A stretch of DNA of 64,000 bases. It comes from CAXBNB01 sp040151475 (GTDB lineage: Bacteria > Bacteroidota > Bacteroidia > Cytophagales > Cyclobacteriaceae). Positions 10,901-18,531 of the stretch are shown one piece after another (the first letter of the stretch is position 1; every line of letters begins with the position of its first letter). Made by a program: the position numbers and the translations under genes. Below the pieces are notes generated by a model. The model did not search any database. It worked only from the letters and a program-made list of their open reading frames with translations, and was not told the DNA's origin. The stretch lies in contig NZ_JBDKWG010000139.1 of NCBI RefSeq assembly GCF_040151475.1, forward strand, positions 1-64,000. Reading direction: 5' to 3'.

Positions 10901-11280
10901 GTGACGGGTTTTTGTTTACGACTTTCTTTTTTCGTTACTGAAATGGTATTGTTGATCATTCTGAACTTAAGACCTGTATCTTTAGAGATATTCTTCAGAA
11001 TCTTGTTCAACCCTTCTTTCTTGTAGTCAAAAGAAAGCTTTTCATTTTTGGAAATTATTTGTTTGTTGTACCCAAAGATGAACTCTGTTTTCTCTTCCAA
11101 CTTTTCGAAAATTTCTTCCAAAGTGGCTCTCTCTACATTGATAGTTACTTTAATGTTTTCGAGTCTCTGACTGTTGGAGTTCTCAGCTAGGAGCAGCTGC
11201 ATTGCTATTACCTGCACCAAAAACATATAAAATGCTCGTTTTGATGTCAAAATCAATAGTTTTAGTAGTTTTAAATACAT
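7942..11280 (-). CDS. SusC/RagA TonB-linked outer-membrane transporter with STN domain
   Basis: 1112 residues. Order: signal peptide (about 1-38), STN domain (about 42-118), carboxypeptidase-regulatory-like domain (about 135-205, with ISGKVLDENSQGLPGVNI), TonB box region (DELVVTALG, about 213), plug (about 225-345, ending GANGVVIITTKKG) and a beta barrel ending in NINISF. STN domains in this family interact with FecR anti-sigma factors, which fits the FecR and sigma genes directly upstream. It would import a ligand captured by the SusD partner using TonB energy. The 159-bp leader contains a 21-bp-spaced direct repeat. Confidence 0.95.
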   Translation of the reverse strand: MYLKLLKLLILTSKRAFYMFLVQVIAMQLLLAENSNSQRLENIKVTINVERATLEEIFEKLEEKTEFIFGYNKQIISKNEKLSFDYKKEGLNKILKNISKDTGLKFRMINNTISVTKKESRKQKPVTEEKADISISGKVLDENSQGLPGVNITVKGLAQGALTDIEGNFKISVPDGSAVLVFSYVGYIAQEVTVGSQTSINISMELDAQQLDELVVTALGIEREASTLTYAQQTVDGDEITKARDINFLNSLSGRTAGVEIKKSSGGPGGSTRVLLRGDKSLTGDSQPLFVIDGIPMANNRGGQPGMWGGVDGGDGMSQINPDDIESISVLKGSNAAALYGSQGANGVVIITTKKGKSGAAKVQFSSGFTFESVLLKPDLQYKYGAVGGIKESWDTNPGNYADNYVDDFFRTGTNRINSVSISGGTDKTQTYFSYANVDAKGIMQNNTYDRNNLTFKQSTKLLNDKLKVSSSVMLSQEKAENRPAAGYYLNALTGLYRFPRERDYKIYKDNPTILDPDRNVEVMNWFVVDHHQSNPWFILEGQPSVNQTKRVISSLNLDYEISDKVSLSVRGNIDFADKLNETQYASGGNTTNIHPNGAWNYSKFTDQLTYTDAILKYNNNFEDFSLGVIAGTSYQKTTYGKGVSVNTGTNGLLYANEFYFQNLPQVVAVNSTLTSNVIKQGLFVNTTFGFKDMLYFDFSGRTDWASTLIGTGNENYFYPAVGLTGIISEMFSMPEPISFAKVRVSLNRVGLELPWNYIIPSNTVDGASGGVNRGTIAPGTELKPEIITTKEFGTNWRFLDDRIGFDFTYYNITSKDQFLEVAALAGSPYNTRVINIGEINNKGIEIIADATPIFTTNFKWKTTLNFSKNVNTVVSANPDNPDNFISTGSSEGYEAKFKAGGSIGDIYTLSFLRDDQGRIMLENGVPLKTATEDFDLNYRGNLNPVWSLGWTNSLDYKNFSLNFIVNGKFGGKAVSKTEAMLDEAGVSQRTADDRDQGFTTINAVQDGATVTQIVPEDYYRTIGGRNGIMEPYVYSRTNVRLTQMSLSYNTKLTSLALPVSFSIVGQNLLFLYIDAPFDPELAMSTNRNSQSLDNFNVPATRTIGFNINISF

Positions 11281-11320
11281 AAATTTGTAATGATTGTGTG
11301 AAACAATTATTTATAAGTAG

Positions 11321-11352
11321 GATCCGGGTCTGGTGCGAACAGATTCGGGTCT
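11321..11352 (-). repeat. Direct repeat GATYCGGGTCT in the susC leader
   Basis: Two 11-bp copies at 11321-11331 (GATCCGGGTCT) and 11342-11352 (GATTCGGGTCT) differ at one base and are spaced 21 bp start to start, about two helical turns. They lie 41-72 bp upstream of the SusC start codon, between it and the fecR stop. This could be a regulator site or part of the leader RNA; no known motif is recognised. Confidence 0.45.
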
Positions 11353-11439
11353 TTTTTTGCATATACGAGAGGTATATCCAATTTCGTATGTCACATAGGT
11401 TGGGTAATTCTAAGATGTGTTGTGCATAATGATTTTGGT

Positions 11440-12438
11440 TTAGTTTTTACATATACCTCCAGAAATTACCACTTCCTTGCTGTTTACAAACCGGAAGTCG
11501 ATACCCTGGATAAATTTTAAACTTTTCAAAATGTTCTCAAGGCTTTCGTTTTTATAGCTACTACGAAGAATGAGGCATTCTTTTAGATTTGATTTATCAA
11601 AAGTGATAGTTACATCGTACCATCTTTCCAGAATGTCGGCAGCTTCCCTCATTGATACATGATCGAACAGAATGGTATTGTCTTTCCATGAGATAACTTT
11701 ATCTAACTCGACGTTTGTTTTGGTTAGTTCATTTGAAACAAGATCAATGTAACCTTGTTCTTTGGGAAGCAATAGAATGCTTTCTTTAGCTAATTTTTCA
11801 TACTGATTGACACTCACCTTTACTTTGCCAGTCACAACTGTAACGGAAGATTTTTTCTTTTCAAACGCCTGAATGTTGAATGAGGTACCTAATACTTCGG
11901 TGGTTAATTTTTTAGTCTTGACGATGAAAGGTTTTTTAGGGTTTTTAGTTACTTCAAAAAATGCCTCTCCAATCAGTTCTACTTCTCTGGTATCATTTGC
12001 AAATTTTTCAGGGAATATCAGTGTGCTTTCTGAATTCAATCGAACCTTTGTTCCATCAGCCAGTACTATGGAATACTTTTGTCCTTTTTCTGCTTTTCTT
12101 ATGACTGTTGATACTTTTGATTTTTCCAGAACATCCTGATCACTGCTGTACATCAAAATGCTAAGTACCAGTAGTATGGATAAGGATGCCGCAACAAGAA
12201 GAGAAGAAGTTGTGATTAGTTTCCTGCTTGTTGACTTGTTGGCTTTTGGTTTAAGTTTTTGTTCTAATTTTTCAAAAATTCGGTTTTCAACCTCACTGTG
12301 ACGACCATGAATAGATTCATTCCATTCATTATTTTTTTGAAATGAATTCAAAAAATCTTCTACAATGCGCACCTCCTCAGTCGTGCACATATTGTTTTGG
12401 TATTTGTCAAAGAGTTTAATTAATTCAGACTCATTCAT
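11440..12438 (-). CDS. FecR-family anti-sigma factor
   Basis: 332 residues. An N-terminal cytoplasmic region (about 1-85) is followed by one membrane segment (about 86-107, rich in Leu, Val and Ile), a periplasmic FecR domain (about 128-220, with 'LNSESTLIFPEKF' and 'GEAFFEVTKNPKKPF') and a C-terminal DUF4974 domain (about 258-325). It is expected to hold the ECF sigma factor encoded 148 bp upstream and to release it when the STN domain of the downstream SusC reports ligand. It starts at ATG 12438. The spacer from the sigma gene contains a nested stem-loop only 13 bp from this start. Confidence 0.92.
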   Translation of the reverse strand: MNESELIKLFDKYQNNMCTTEEVRIVEDFLNSFQKNNEWNESIHGRHSEVENRIFEKLEQKLKPKANKSTSRKLITTSSLLVAASLSILLVLSILMYSSDQDVLEKSKVSTVIRKAEKGQKYSIVLADGTKVRLNSESTLIFPEKFANDTREVELIGEAFFEVTKNPKKPFIVKTKKLTTEVLGTSFNIQAFEKKKSSVTVVTGKVKVSVNQYEKLAKESILLLPKEQGYIDLVSNELTKTNVELDKVISWKDNTILFDHVSMREAADILERWYDVTITFDKSNLKECLILRSSYKNESLENILKSLKFIQGIDFRFVNSKEVVISGGICKN

Positions 12439-12450
12439 TATTTACTAATT

Positions 12451-12499
12451 ATCAATGTACAATAGATAGTACCTCAACTCAGCAGGAGGTACCATTGAT
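12451..12499 (-). promoter_or_regulatory. Nested stem-loop between sigma and fecR genes
   Basis: An inner perfect 7-bp stem, GTACCTC (12469-12475) with GAGGTAC (12486-12492), is stacked on an outer 7-bp stem, ATCAATG (12451-12457) with CATTGAT (12493-12499). An 11-base bulge sits on one side. In the minus-strand transcript it folds 13 bases before the fecR start codon, where it could affect translation or mRNA stability. It lacks a T tract, so a terminator is unlikely. Confidence 0.4.
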
Positions 12500-12586
12500 A
12501 TTCTATTTATTTTATAAAAAATAACTAAAAGAATGAATGACAGATTGGAAATAGAAAAACGACGCTTAGGGTTGTTTAACTCTTTA

Positions 12587-13186
12587 CTAAAAAAACAGTG
12601 CAAAACACAAGATTGAGATGCTGTCAAAAGAATCTCTTAAATGCCTGAGTGCTTTGGATACCTGATTTTTTACTGTTTGGTTGGTAATGTTAAATTTCTT
12701 GGAGATTTCCTGATGGGATAGGTTTTCGTACCTGCTGGCATAAAAAATTTCCCTACATCGGTCTGGTAGTTGAGAGAGTAAATTGTGAAGAGAGTGTTCA
12801 AGTTCCTTGAAATTCAGGGATTCTTCGGTGTTGTTTACAAATTTGATGACATTTATTCTGTCTATGTGTTTTTTAGCAATTTTTCCGTTTCTAAACACAT
12901 TGAAAATTTTAAATTTTACCGATTGGTAGAGGTAGTGAGATAAGTTGGAAATTAGGACTTTATCTTTTTTTGCCCAGAAATCGACAAAAACATCCTGAAT
13001 TACATCTTCGCAAATTTGTTTGTCATCTAAAAGATTATGAGCGTATATATACAGCTTGTCCCAGTACCTCTTATATACTTCCAAAAACGCTTCTTCACCG
13101 TTTTGGAGAAGCCTCATCAACTCTATATCAGTTAGTGTATTATAGTTTGAAGGGCTTTCTGATGTATTTGTCTTTTTGGGAATCAA
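12587..13186 (-). CDS. ECF RNA polymerase sigma factor
   Basis: 199 residues with sigma region 2 at about 25-95 (EAFLEVYKRYWDKLYIYA and 'CEDVIQDVFVDFW') and region 4 at about 125-185 (LPDRCREIFYASRYENLS, then the HTH 'QEISKKFNITNQTVKNQVSKAL'). This is the Bacteroidota FecI-like group paired with FecR. It heads the minus-strand sigma-FecR-SusC-SusD group and probably drives that locus. The C-terminal SILCFALFF tail is hydrophobic, a common feature in this family. Confidence 0.93.
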   Translation of the reverse strand: MIPKKTNTSESPSNYNTLTDIELMRLLQNGEEAFLEVYKRYWDKLYIYAHNLLDDKQICEDVIQDVFVDFWAKKDKVLISNLSHYLYQSVKFKIFNVFRNGKIAKKHIDRINVIKFVNNTEESLNFKELEHSLHNLLSQLPDRCREIFYASRYENLSHQEISKKFNITNQTVKNQVSKALRHLRDSFDSISILCFALFF

Positions 13187-13395
13187 GTTTTGGGTAAATG
13201 ATTGTCAGAAAGGCAATGTATGAAATTTAGAGCATAAATGTAAATTATGGCTGTTTAGTTTTCTGGCCTGGCCCGGGATGTATTATATATGTCTTGGTTT
13301 AAACACTTTTAAGTAAGTATGTTTTACCCAAAACATTTTTGATAACCCTTTGTCTTTAAAATGGAGTACTTTGATTTATGTTTTTGCAATGAAAA

Positions 13396-14352
13396 TCATT
13401 TTGGATCGTACCTCCAGACTTTATCGTGCATTGTAAAGAGGCTGTATTTGATGCCATCGAATACCAAAATAGGGCTGGAATGGTCTCCTTCTACGATTGG
13501 ATTTTGTGGGTATTTTGTCCAGTGAATCAAATCTGTTGACATGGCTACATTAGAAGTCCAAAGTGCTTCAACTCCCGGTTTCATCCAGTCAGGGTTTGAC
13601 GAACCATGATAAAACATGTAATATTTCCCCTGATATTTAATAATTTGATTGGTGGCTACAGCACCGGCATCATATTCCTTTGGCCCTTTTTCCAGTACAG
13701 CTTCATCCTGCATATTAGTCCAGTTTTTAAAATCTGTAGAAGTTGCCAGCCATATAGCTTCGTCATCACGTTCGTAATAAAGATATATTTTCCCATTTTC
13801 TATCCACATGGTAGGTGTACCATAAGGTCCTTCGCTTATAGGCTCTCCATTTACTTTAAAAATAGAAATATCTCCTTTTGAATCCCAATTGATGCCATCA
13901 GTAGAAGTGAGCAGGTGCGTAATGTCTCCTTTTCCTTCAGCGAGCATATAATACAAGTTATTGTATTTTATCACATGCATGTCTTCCACCCATATATCTT
14001 TTAATATAGGTTTTTCTGAAAAGCGTTCCCAGTTGATACCGTCTTTAGAAGTAGCATAGCCCAGATATTTCACCTCGGAGATTCCTTCATTATATCCTGA
14101 ATACCACATTTTGTACAACCCGTCTTCATAGAGGATATAGCCTCTTTCTCTTATCTGCTTGTCCCAGGTTTCGGTTCCCGTTCCTTGAAAAATGGGATTG
14201 GATACAATGGGAGAGAATTGTACCATAGCCTCCGGAAAATCTTCGCTTAGATTGCTTTTTTCGGATTTAGTAGTTTTTGTATTACAGCTAAATCCTACCA
14301 TTATTAATAAAAATAGGCTAAAAAGAGAAGTAGTTTTAATCTTAATATTCAT
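13396..14352 (-). CDS. Five-bladed-propeller glycosidase-like lipoprotein (GH43/GH130 fold group)
   Basis: 318 residues with lipobox Cys23 (MVGFSC). The chain has repeated blade motifs of the type 'YKMWYSG', 'YLGYATSKDGINWERF', 'HLLTSTDGINWDS', 'IWLATSTDFKNWTN' and 'NVAMSTDLIHWTKYP', as in the five-bladed propellers of GH32/43/62/68/130. Acidic residues sit in blade loops (WVEDMH, YERDDE), but I cannot assign the catalytic set. It is exported and probably acts on glycans outside the inner membrane. It stands alone on the minus strand, 209 bp from the sigma gene, and is divergent from the DUF5009 gene. An enzyme is likely; substrate and exact family are open. Confidence 0.75.
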   Translation of the reverse strand: MNIKIKTTSLFSLFLLIMVGFSCNTKTTKSEKSNLSEDFPEAMVQFSPIVSNPIFQGTGTETWDKQIRERGYILYEDGLYKMWYSGYNEGISEVKYLGYATSKDGINWERFSEKPILKDIWVEDMHVIKYNNLYYMLAEGKGDITHLLTSTDGINWDSKGDISIFKVNGEPISEGPYGTPTMWIENGKIYLYYERDDEAIWLATSTDFKNWTNMQDEAVLEKGPKEYDAGAVATNQIIKYQGKYYMFYHGSSNPDWMKPGVEALWTSNVAMSTDLIHWTKYPQNPIVEGDHSSPILVFDGIKYSLFTMHDKVWRYDPK

Positions 14353-14778
14353 ATGTTAATTCTTTTAACTTGTTCAATTGTGTCAGGAGTGTTTTATAAA
14401 AATCTGTCTTCTTAGTTATTTGAAATGAAAAAACTAAGGATAGAATTCCATTATCGTGTTAGTAAGGAAATAAGATGCTTTAAAAGATAAAACGAAAGTA
14501 AAAATAAAATTAAAACTATGCAAAAAGTTTCGAATACTTATTATTAATTTGCAAGAATAGAAAGTATGAGTATCTGTTTACATTATTTAATTAGAGCCTG
14601 TCTATAAAGTACGATCCACACTTTACTAAGCTTTTAAAGATTGGTAAAGCTGTTAAAACAGTAAGCTTTAAGAATCCTGAAAGGCTTCTCAAAGCACATT
14701 ATAGACAGCTCTAATTAGTCCTAAACTATCTTGTAAACAGGGTAAACCAGAAAAGGATTAACCTAATTTTAAAATATT
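14353..14778. other. Divergent intergenic region with a MITE-like element
   Basis: This 426-bp AT-rich spacer separates the propeller lipoprotein (minus) from the DUF5009 gene (plus). It must hold both promoters. I see no convincing TAnnTTTG promoter match. The only clear structure is the 130-bp terminal-inverted-repeat element at 14588-14717. No open frame of credible coding character is present. Confidence 0.5.
14588..14717. mobile_element. MITE-like 130-bp element with terminal inverted repeats
   Basis: The left end TAATTAGAGCCTGTCTATAA (14588-14607) and right end TTATAGACAGCTCTAATTA (14699-14717) are inverted copies differing by one extra C. If the element proper starts at GAGCC and ends at GCTC, it is flanked by TA on both sides, like a TA target duplication. 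If it starts at AGAGC, the flanks are AATT. The interior is about 90 bp, non-coding, with smaller palindromic AAGCTT-type segments. Ends beginning GAGCCTGTCTATAA resemble those of some IS elements, but no transposase is present. A hairpin with a non-mobile role is the alternative. Confidence 0.5.
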
Positions 14779-15870
14779 ATGAGTAACGAAAACCAGAGAT
14801 TGCTTTCCCTTGACTTTTTTAGAGGGGCTACCATGTTTTTATTGATAGGAGAATTTTCGCATCTCTTTAATTATATGCGTGACCCTTCTCTTGAAGGTAC
14901 GCTTATTTATGCTTTAGGCCATCAACTTGATCATGTAGAATGGCATGGATTGGCTTTTTGGGATTTAATTCAACCATTTTTCACCTTTATAGTGGGGGTG
15001 GCCATGCCATTGTCCTTTGCAAAGCGGATGCAAAAAGGAGATTCCTACAATGATATTTTCAAACATACATTGAGAAGAGCATTTCTCTTGCTGTTTTTCG
15101 GATGGGCACTGTACTGCATTGAGCCAGGAGAAATTGTTTTTCACCTGAATAATGTCTTGGCACAATTGTCTGTTTCTATTTTGATTGCCTTTTTGATAAT
15201 GCAAAGACCAGCCTGGATACAAATTGTTGTTTCATTTTTGTTAATAGCCATTTCAGAATTGCTGTATCGTAATTTCTGGGTAGATGGATTTAATGAAGCT
15301 TTTGTTCCGGATAAAAATTTTGGTTCCTGGGTTGAAATACAAATTTTAGGTAAGCTTTCCGGTGGGCATTGGGTACCATTTAATGCCATTCCTACTACTG
15401 CTCATACCATCTGGGGAGTTTTGGCTGGCAAGTTGCTGATGTCTGATAAGTCGGAGCAATCCAAGTTGAAGGTATTAATAATTGCCGGAGCAATAGGAGT
15501 AGTTGTGGGTTACGGAATGGACTATTTTACTCCTATAATAAAAAGAATTGCAACCAGTTCGTTTGTAATTGTGAGTGGAGGATGGGCTTTGCTTGTATTG
15601 GCATTGTCTTATTATCTGATAGATGTGTTGAAATATAACAAGGGAGTAATATTTTTTGCTATTGTGGGCATGAATCCGTTGTTTATCTATTTGTTTGCTC
15701 ATGTTGGTGGAGCGGAGATGCTTCGAGAAGTTGTGTACCCGTTTACTATGGGGATATTCTCTTTTACCGGAGACATTATGGCAAATGCGATTACCAGTAT
15801 TGTTACATGGTTTGGGCTCTGGTATATTTGTTATTTCATGTACAAGAAAAAAATATTCATTAATATTTAA
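14779..15870 (+). CDS. DUF5009 / HGSNAT-like multi-pass membrane acyltransferase
   Basis: 363 residues, starting MSNENQRLLSLDFFRGATMF, the hallmark N-terminus of the COG4299 (NagX/DUF5009, heparan-alpha-glucosaminide N-acetyltransferase-like) family. About ten hydrophobic segments follow, with the conserved 'WHGLAFWDLIQPFFTFIVGVAMPLS' region near residues 54-78 (quoted here only in part of its meaning: WHG, DLIQP and GVAMP). Family members are thought to move acyl groups across the membrane onto sugars, although bacterial members are barely characterised. It precedes an M20 amidohydrolase, which fits an amino-sugar or N-acyl theme. A terminator-like hairpin follows the stop. Confidence 0.85.
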   Translation: MSNENQRLLSLDFFRGATMFLLIGEFSHLFNYMRDPSLEGTLIYALGHQLDHVEWHGLAFWDLIQPFFTFIVGVAMPLSFAKRMQKGDSYNDIFKHTLRRAFLLLFFGWALYCIEPGEIVFHLNNVLAQLSVSILIAFLIMQRPAWIQIVVSFLLIAISELLYRNFWVDGFNEAFVPDKNFGSWVEIQILGKLSGGHWVPFNAIPTTAHTIWGVLAGKLLMSDKSEQSKLKVLIIAGAIGVVVGYGMDYFTPIIKRIATSSFVIVSGGWALLVLALSYYLIDVLKYNKGVIFFAIVGMNPLFIYLFAHVGGAEMLREVVYPFTMGIFSFTGDIMANAITSIVTWFGLWYICYFMYKKKIFINI

Positions 15871-15912
15871 CTGTACAGTTGAAGTTGGAGCGGATTTTGA
15901 AATTTAAAGGAT

Positions 15913-15949
15913 GTAGATTTTCCTATGTAATTGGGGAAATCTACTTTTT
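15913..15949 (+). terminator. Terminator-like hairpin directly before the M20 start codon
   Basis: GTAGATTTTCC (15913-15923) pairs over 11 positions, with one T-G wobble, with GGGAAATCTAC (15934-15944). TTTTT follows at 15945-15949. It ends the DUF5009 transcript, yet its T tract stops only four bases before the ATG of the M20 gene (15954). The downstream gene must then rely on read-through, an attenuator-like switch or a near-leaderless start. Confidence 0.7.
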
Positions 15950-15953
15950 ATAG

Positions 15954-17132
15954 ATGATAGATCAGATTAGAGAATTATCGAATAAATACTGGAGGCCTTC
16001 TGTAGATATAAGGAGGTATCTGCACATGCATCCGGAACTTTCCTTTAATGAAAAGGAAACCTCGCAGTATATTGAAAGTAAACTGAGAAAGCTCCCTTTG
16101 GATAGCCTGTCCAGAATTGATCAAAACGGTTTACTCGGTACAATTCACGGAAGAGATTCAGGTAAGACTATCTTACTAAGGGCTGATATTGATGCCCTTC
16201 CAATATTGGAGGAAAACCAACATGATTTCGTGTCTAAAAATTCTGGTGTGATGCACGCCTGTGGCCATGATGCACACACTTCGATGTTGATTAGTGCAGG
16301 TAAAATTCTGTGTGATTTGAAGGAAAGTTGGAATGGAACAGTCAAGATATTGTTTCAGCCTGCCGAAGAAAAAATCCCAGGAGGAGCACCATTGATGATA
16401 AAAGGCGGGGTGCTGGAAAATCCTAAACCATTAAGTGTGGTAGGTCAGCACGTAAAGCCTGAATTGGAGGCAGGAAAAGTGGGGGTGAGGCCTGGGAAAT
16501 TTATGGCTTCTTCAGATGAAATATACATTAAGTTTATAGGAAAAGGAGGGCATGGAGCTATGCCGGAATATTGCATAGATCCGGTGCTTATAGCAGGTCA
16601 TTTTCTTGTAGCTGCCCAGCAAATTGTTAGCCGAAATGCCAATCCCAAAATACCAACAGTTTTATCCTTTGGAAAAATTGTAGGAAACGGTGCGACCAAT
16701 GTAATTCCTGACAGTGTAATTTTAGAAGGTACTTTGAGAACTCTGGATGAAGACTGGAGGAAAGAAGCCTTGCTGAAAGTCAAAACACTCGCAATTGGTC
16801 TTGCGGAAAGCATGGGAGGAAAATGTGAAGTTGATATTGCTCATGGTTATCCATTTTTACTCAACAATGAAGCTTTGGCATTGAATCTTAAAAAAGGAAT
16901 GCAGGAATACATGTCTCCTGAAAATGTAGTGAATGAAGATATCTGGATGGCGGCAGAAGATTTTGCTTATTACTCTCACGAGCTACCGTCGTGCTTTTAT
17001 CTGTTGGGAGTTGGAAATAAAAAGAAAAACATTACTTCAGGGTTGCATACTCCAACTTTTGATATTGATGAGAAAGCTATGGAGGTTGGTGCCGGATTAA
17101 TGTCCTTTCTTGCTATCAGAGAATTACAATAG
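15954..17132 (+). CDS. M20-family amidohydrolase (N-acyl amino acid / IAA-hydrolase type)
   Basis: 392 residues without a signal peptide, so cytoplasmic. It has the family metal motifs: RADIDALPI (about 76-84), MHACGHDAHTSM with Cys103 and His105 (about 100-111), QPAEE (Glu138/139) and 'GGHGAMPE' in the dimerisation or lid domain. A late 'AAEDFAYY' segment matches the C-terminal metal or substrate region. Family members hydrolyse N-acyl amino acids or N-acetylated compounds using two metal ions. It converges on the secreted amidohydrolase, with stop codons one base apart. The start at 15954 is the only ATG giving a full-length N-terminus. Confidence 0.9.
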   Translation: MIDQIRELSNKYWRPSVDIRRYLHMHPELSFNEKETSQYIESKLRKLPLDSLSRIDQNGLLGTIHGRDSGKTILLRADIDALPILEENQHDFVSKNSGVMHACGHDAHTSMLISAGKILCDLKESWNGTVKILFQPAEEKIPGGAPLMIKGGVLENPKPLSVVGQHVKPELEAGKVGVRPGKFMASSDEIYIKFIGKGGHGAMPEYCIDPVLIAGHFLVAAQQIVSRNANPKIPTVLSFGKIVGNGATNVIPDSVILEGTLRTLDEDWRKEALLKVKTLAIGLAESMGGKCEVDIAHGYPFLLNNEALALNLKKGMQEYMSPENVVNEDIWMAAEDFAYYSHELPSCFYLLGVGNKKKNITSGLHTPTFDIDEKAMEVGAGLMSFLAIRELQ

Positions 17133-17133
17133 A

Positions 17134-18189
17134 TTATTCAGTCTTAAAACCTAACTCATAAAGTTGTTTCTTCACTCCCGGGTAGAGTCGCATGGCATTT
17201 TTGTAATAAATTTTTTCAAGCACATCTTTTGGGAGTTCTAAGCCAACTATGTCAGGTCCTCCGAAAAAGCCGCCTTTAACTGTTCCTTTTGTTTCTAAAA
17301 TCTGAAAAGCTTTAAGGTATTGCTCAATTCGCTCATTCGTCGTGTCTTCGTTTTCCCAGGCTCCTATATCCGTTGCAAATACAATGCGATCTGCCCATTC
17401 TATCATGAAAGATCGTAAGTTGTCTCTGTTTACCAGATGATAATATTGAAAGGTGGCAGCTAAATCAACATGTAAATTAGGGAATGTGTGTAGCATATTT
17501 CTGAGATAATCTATTTGAGCATCCTGACACATCAGCCAATTGCCATGTGCGGCTACTACTGTTAAGTTGGGATGTTTTTCCAATACATTTCTCCAGGCTG
17601 TTATCTCTTTCCAATATTCTATAGGGTCGGCAAGCCAGGCGGTGCGCTCTCCCCACGGGCCGTTAGGATCAGCAATGTGCACTGATGCTCCAATCATTCC
17701 AATCCTTTCCATTTCAGCAAAGGTAGGTTCGTGAGCAGGGTTGTCTATATAGGGAAAGCCATCTTCCTTGTTTTTTAGTTTTCTATACCAGGGGCCAGAC
17801 CATATTTTATAACCAACAAAGCCTTGTTTCATTAGACCTTCAAGATTTTCTGGTGCGTGTTGTAAACCGTCATGTGCCGAATAATCAGAAATACCACATA
17901 ATATGCGCCCTTTGCTCAAGGTGAGGATTTCTTCAGGATTCTCAATTGGATCATTGCCTTTTCCCAGATTGATCCATACGGCCATATCAATGCCATTTTT
18001 ATCTAATATTTTTTTTCTCAGGTCAAGGTAATTGGAAATAGCTTTTGGATCACTTCCTATGTGAGTATGTACATCTATTCTTGGAATGTCAGGATAGGCC
18101 GTCTTTAGCTGGGAGTACAGATTTGTTGATAATACGAGGGTAATGGAAAAAATAATTGAGATGGTTGCTTTCTTAGATTCTTTTGCCAT
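17134..18189 (-). CDS. Secreted amidohydrolase (Amidohydro_2, TIM-barrel)
   Basis: 351 residues. Following an N-terminal hydrophobic signal (about 8-27), the mature part begins 'IPRIDVHTHIGSDP' with the HxH metal motif (HTH). Later conserved elements are 'ASVHIADP', 'VVAAHGNW' (metal His) and 'IVFATDIGAWEN' (catalytic Asp), as expected for the metal-dependent amidohydrolase_2 group. It is probably periplasmic. The fold covers decarboxylases and lactonases as well as amidohydrolases, so the reaction is open; a lactonase or hydrolase acting on a sugar-acid intermediate would fit the neighbours. It is transcribed divergently from the NRAMP-fold transporter operon across a 342-bp spacer. Confidence 0.85.
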   Translation of the reverse strand: MAKESKKATISIIFSITLVLSTNLYSQLKTAYPDIPRIDVHTHIGSDPKAISNYLDLRKKILDKNGIDMAVWINLGKGNDPIENPEEILTLSKGRILCGISDYSAHDGLQHAPENLEGLMKQGFVGYKIWSGPWYRKLKNKEDGFPYIDNPAHEPTFAEMERIGMIGASVHIADPNGPWGERTAWLADPIEYWKEITAWRNVLEKHPNLTVVAAHGNWLMCQDAQIDYLRNMLHTFPNLHVDLAATFQYYHLVNRDNLRSFMIEWADRIVFATDIGAWENEDTTNERIEQYLKAFQILETKGTVKGGFFGGPDIVGLELPKDVLEKIYYKNAMRLYPGVKKQLYELGFKTE

Positions 18190-18308
18190 GACTATTGGTT
18201 TGCGTTCTATCTTGTTTCGTAAAAATAAGTAAACGAAAGATAAATTATATTATTTATAGTTTATTTGTTGTATTTATTTACGAATAATGTATTTTTATGT
18301 ATAAAAAT

Positions 18309-18333
18309 ATTGCAAAACATGTTTATTTGCAAT
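18309..18333. promoter_or_regulatory. Inverted repeat ATTGCAAA-N9-TTTGCAAT, possible operator
   Basis: A perfect 8-bp inverted repeat, ATTGCAAA (18309-18316) and TTTGCAAT (18326-18333), with 17-bp centre-to-centre spacing. It lies about 120 bp upstream of the amidohydrolase start and 200 bp upstream of the transporter start. A dimeric regulator site is plausible, but no regulator gene is nearby to name. Confidence 0.4.
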
Positions 18334-18391
18334 GCTATTTGCTATGTTTGCTTGCGCCTTTGGAGTAATGGTGTGTAAAATCTTTCAAAAG

Positions 18392-18426
18392 GTAACATTC
18401 TGAAAATTATTTTTTCGGAATGTTAC
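18392..18426. promoter_or_regulatory. Inverted repeat GTAACATTC-N17-GAATGTTAC
   Basis: A perfect 9-bp inverted repeat at 18392-18400 and 18418-18426, extended outward by AAAG/CTTT with one bulged G. It lies about 105 bp upstream of the transporter ATG. It could be an operator or a leader-RNA hairpin. No T tract follows on the plus strand, so a terminator in that direction is unlikely. Confidence 0.4.
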
Positions 18427-18531
18427 TTTAAACAAGGAGACCGTAATCACGAATCTGTTATTTGATAAAGTATAGTTTGTGTCTCTTTTGAAAGTTTGAA
18501 GGAGTAGTTGGATATATAACATTAATAAAAT

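Larger units (their letters stand above)
18190..18531. other. Divergent promoter region with two inverted repeats
   Basis: This 342-bp AT-rich spacer lies between the secreted amidohydrolase (minus) and the NRAMP-fold operon (plus). It contains two clear inverted repeats, ATTGCAAA/TTTGCAAT (18309-18333) and GTAACATTC/GAATGTTAC (18392-18426), listed separately. No coding frame is credible. The arrangement suggests shared control of the two divergent transcripts. Confidence 0.55.

Noticed and set aside
12445..12627. 60-codon minus-strand frame overlapping the end of the sigma gene
   Set aside because: Overlaps the sigma stop in another frame and has no recognisable features.
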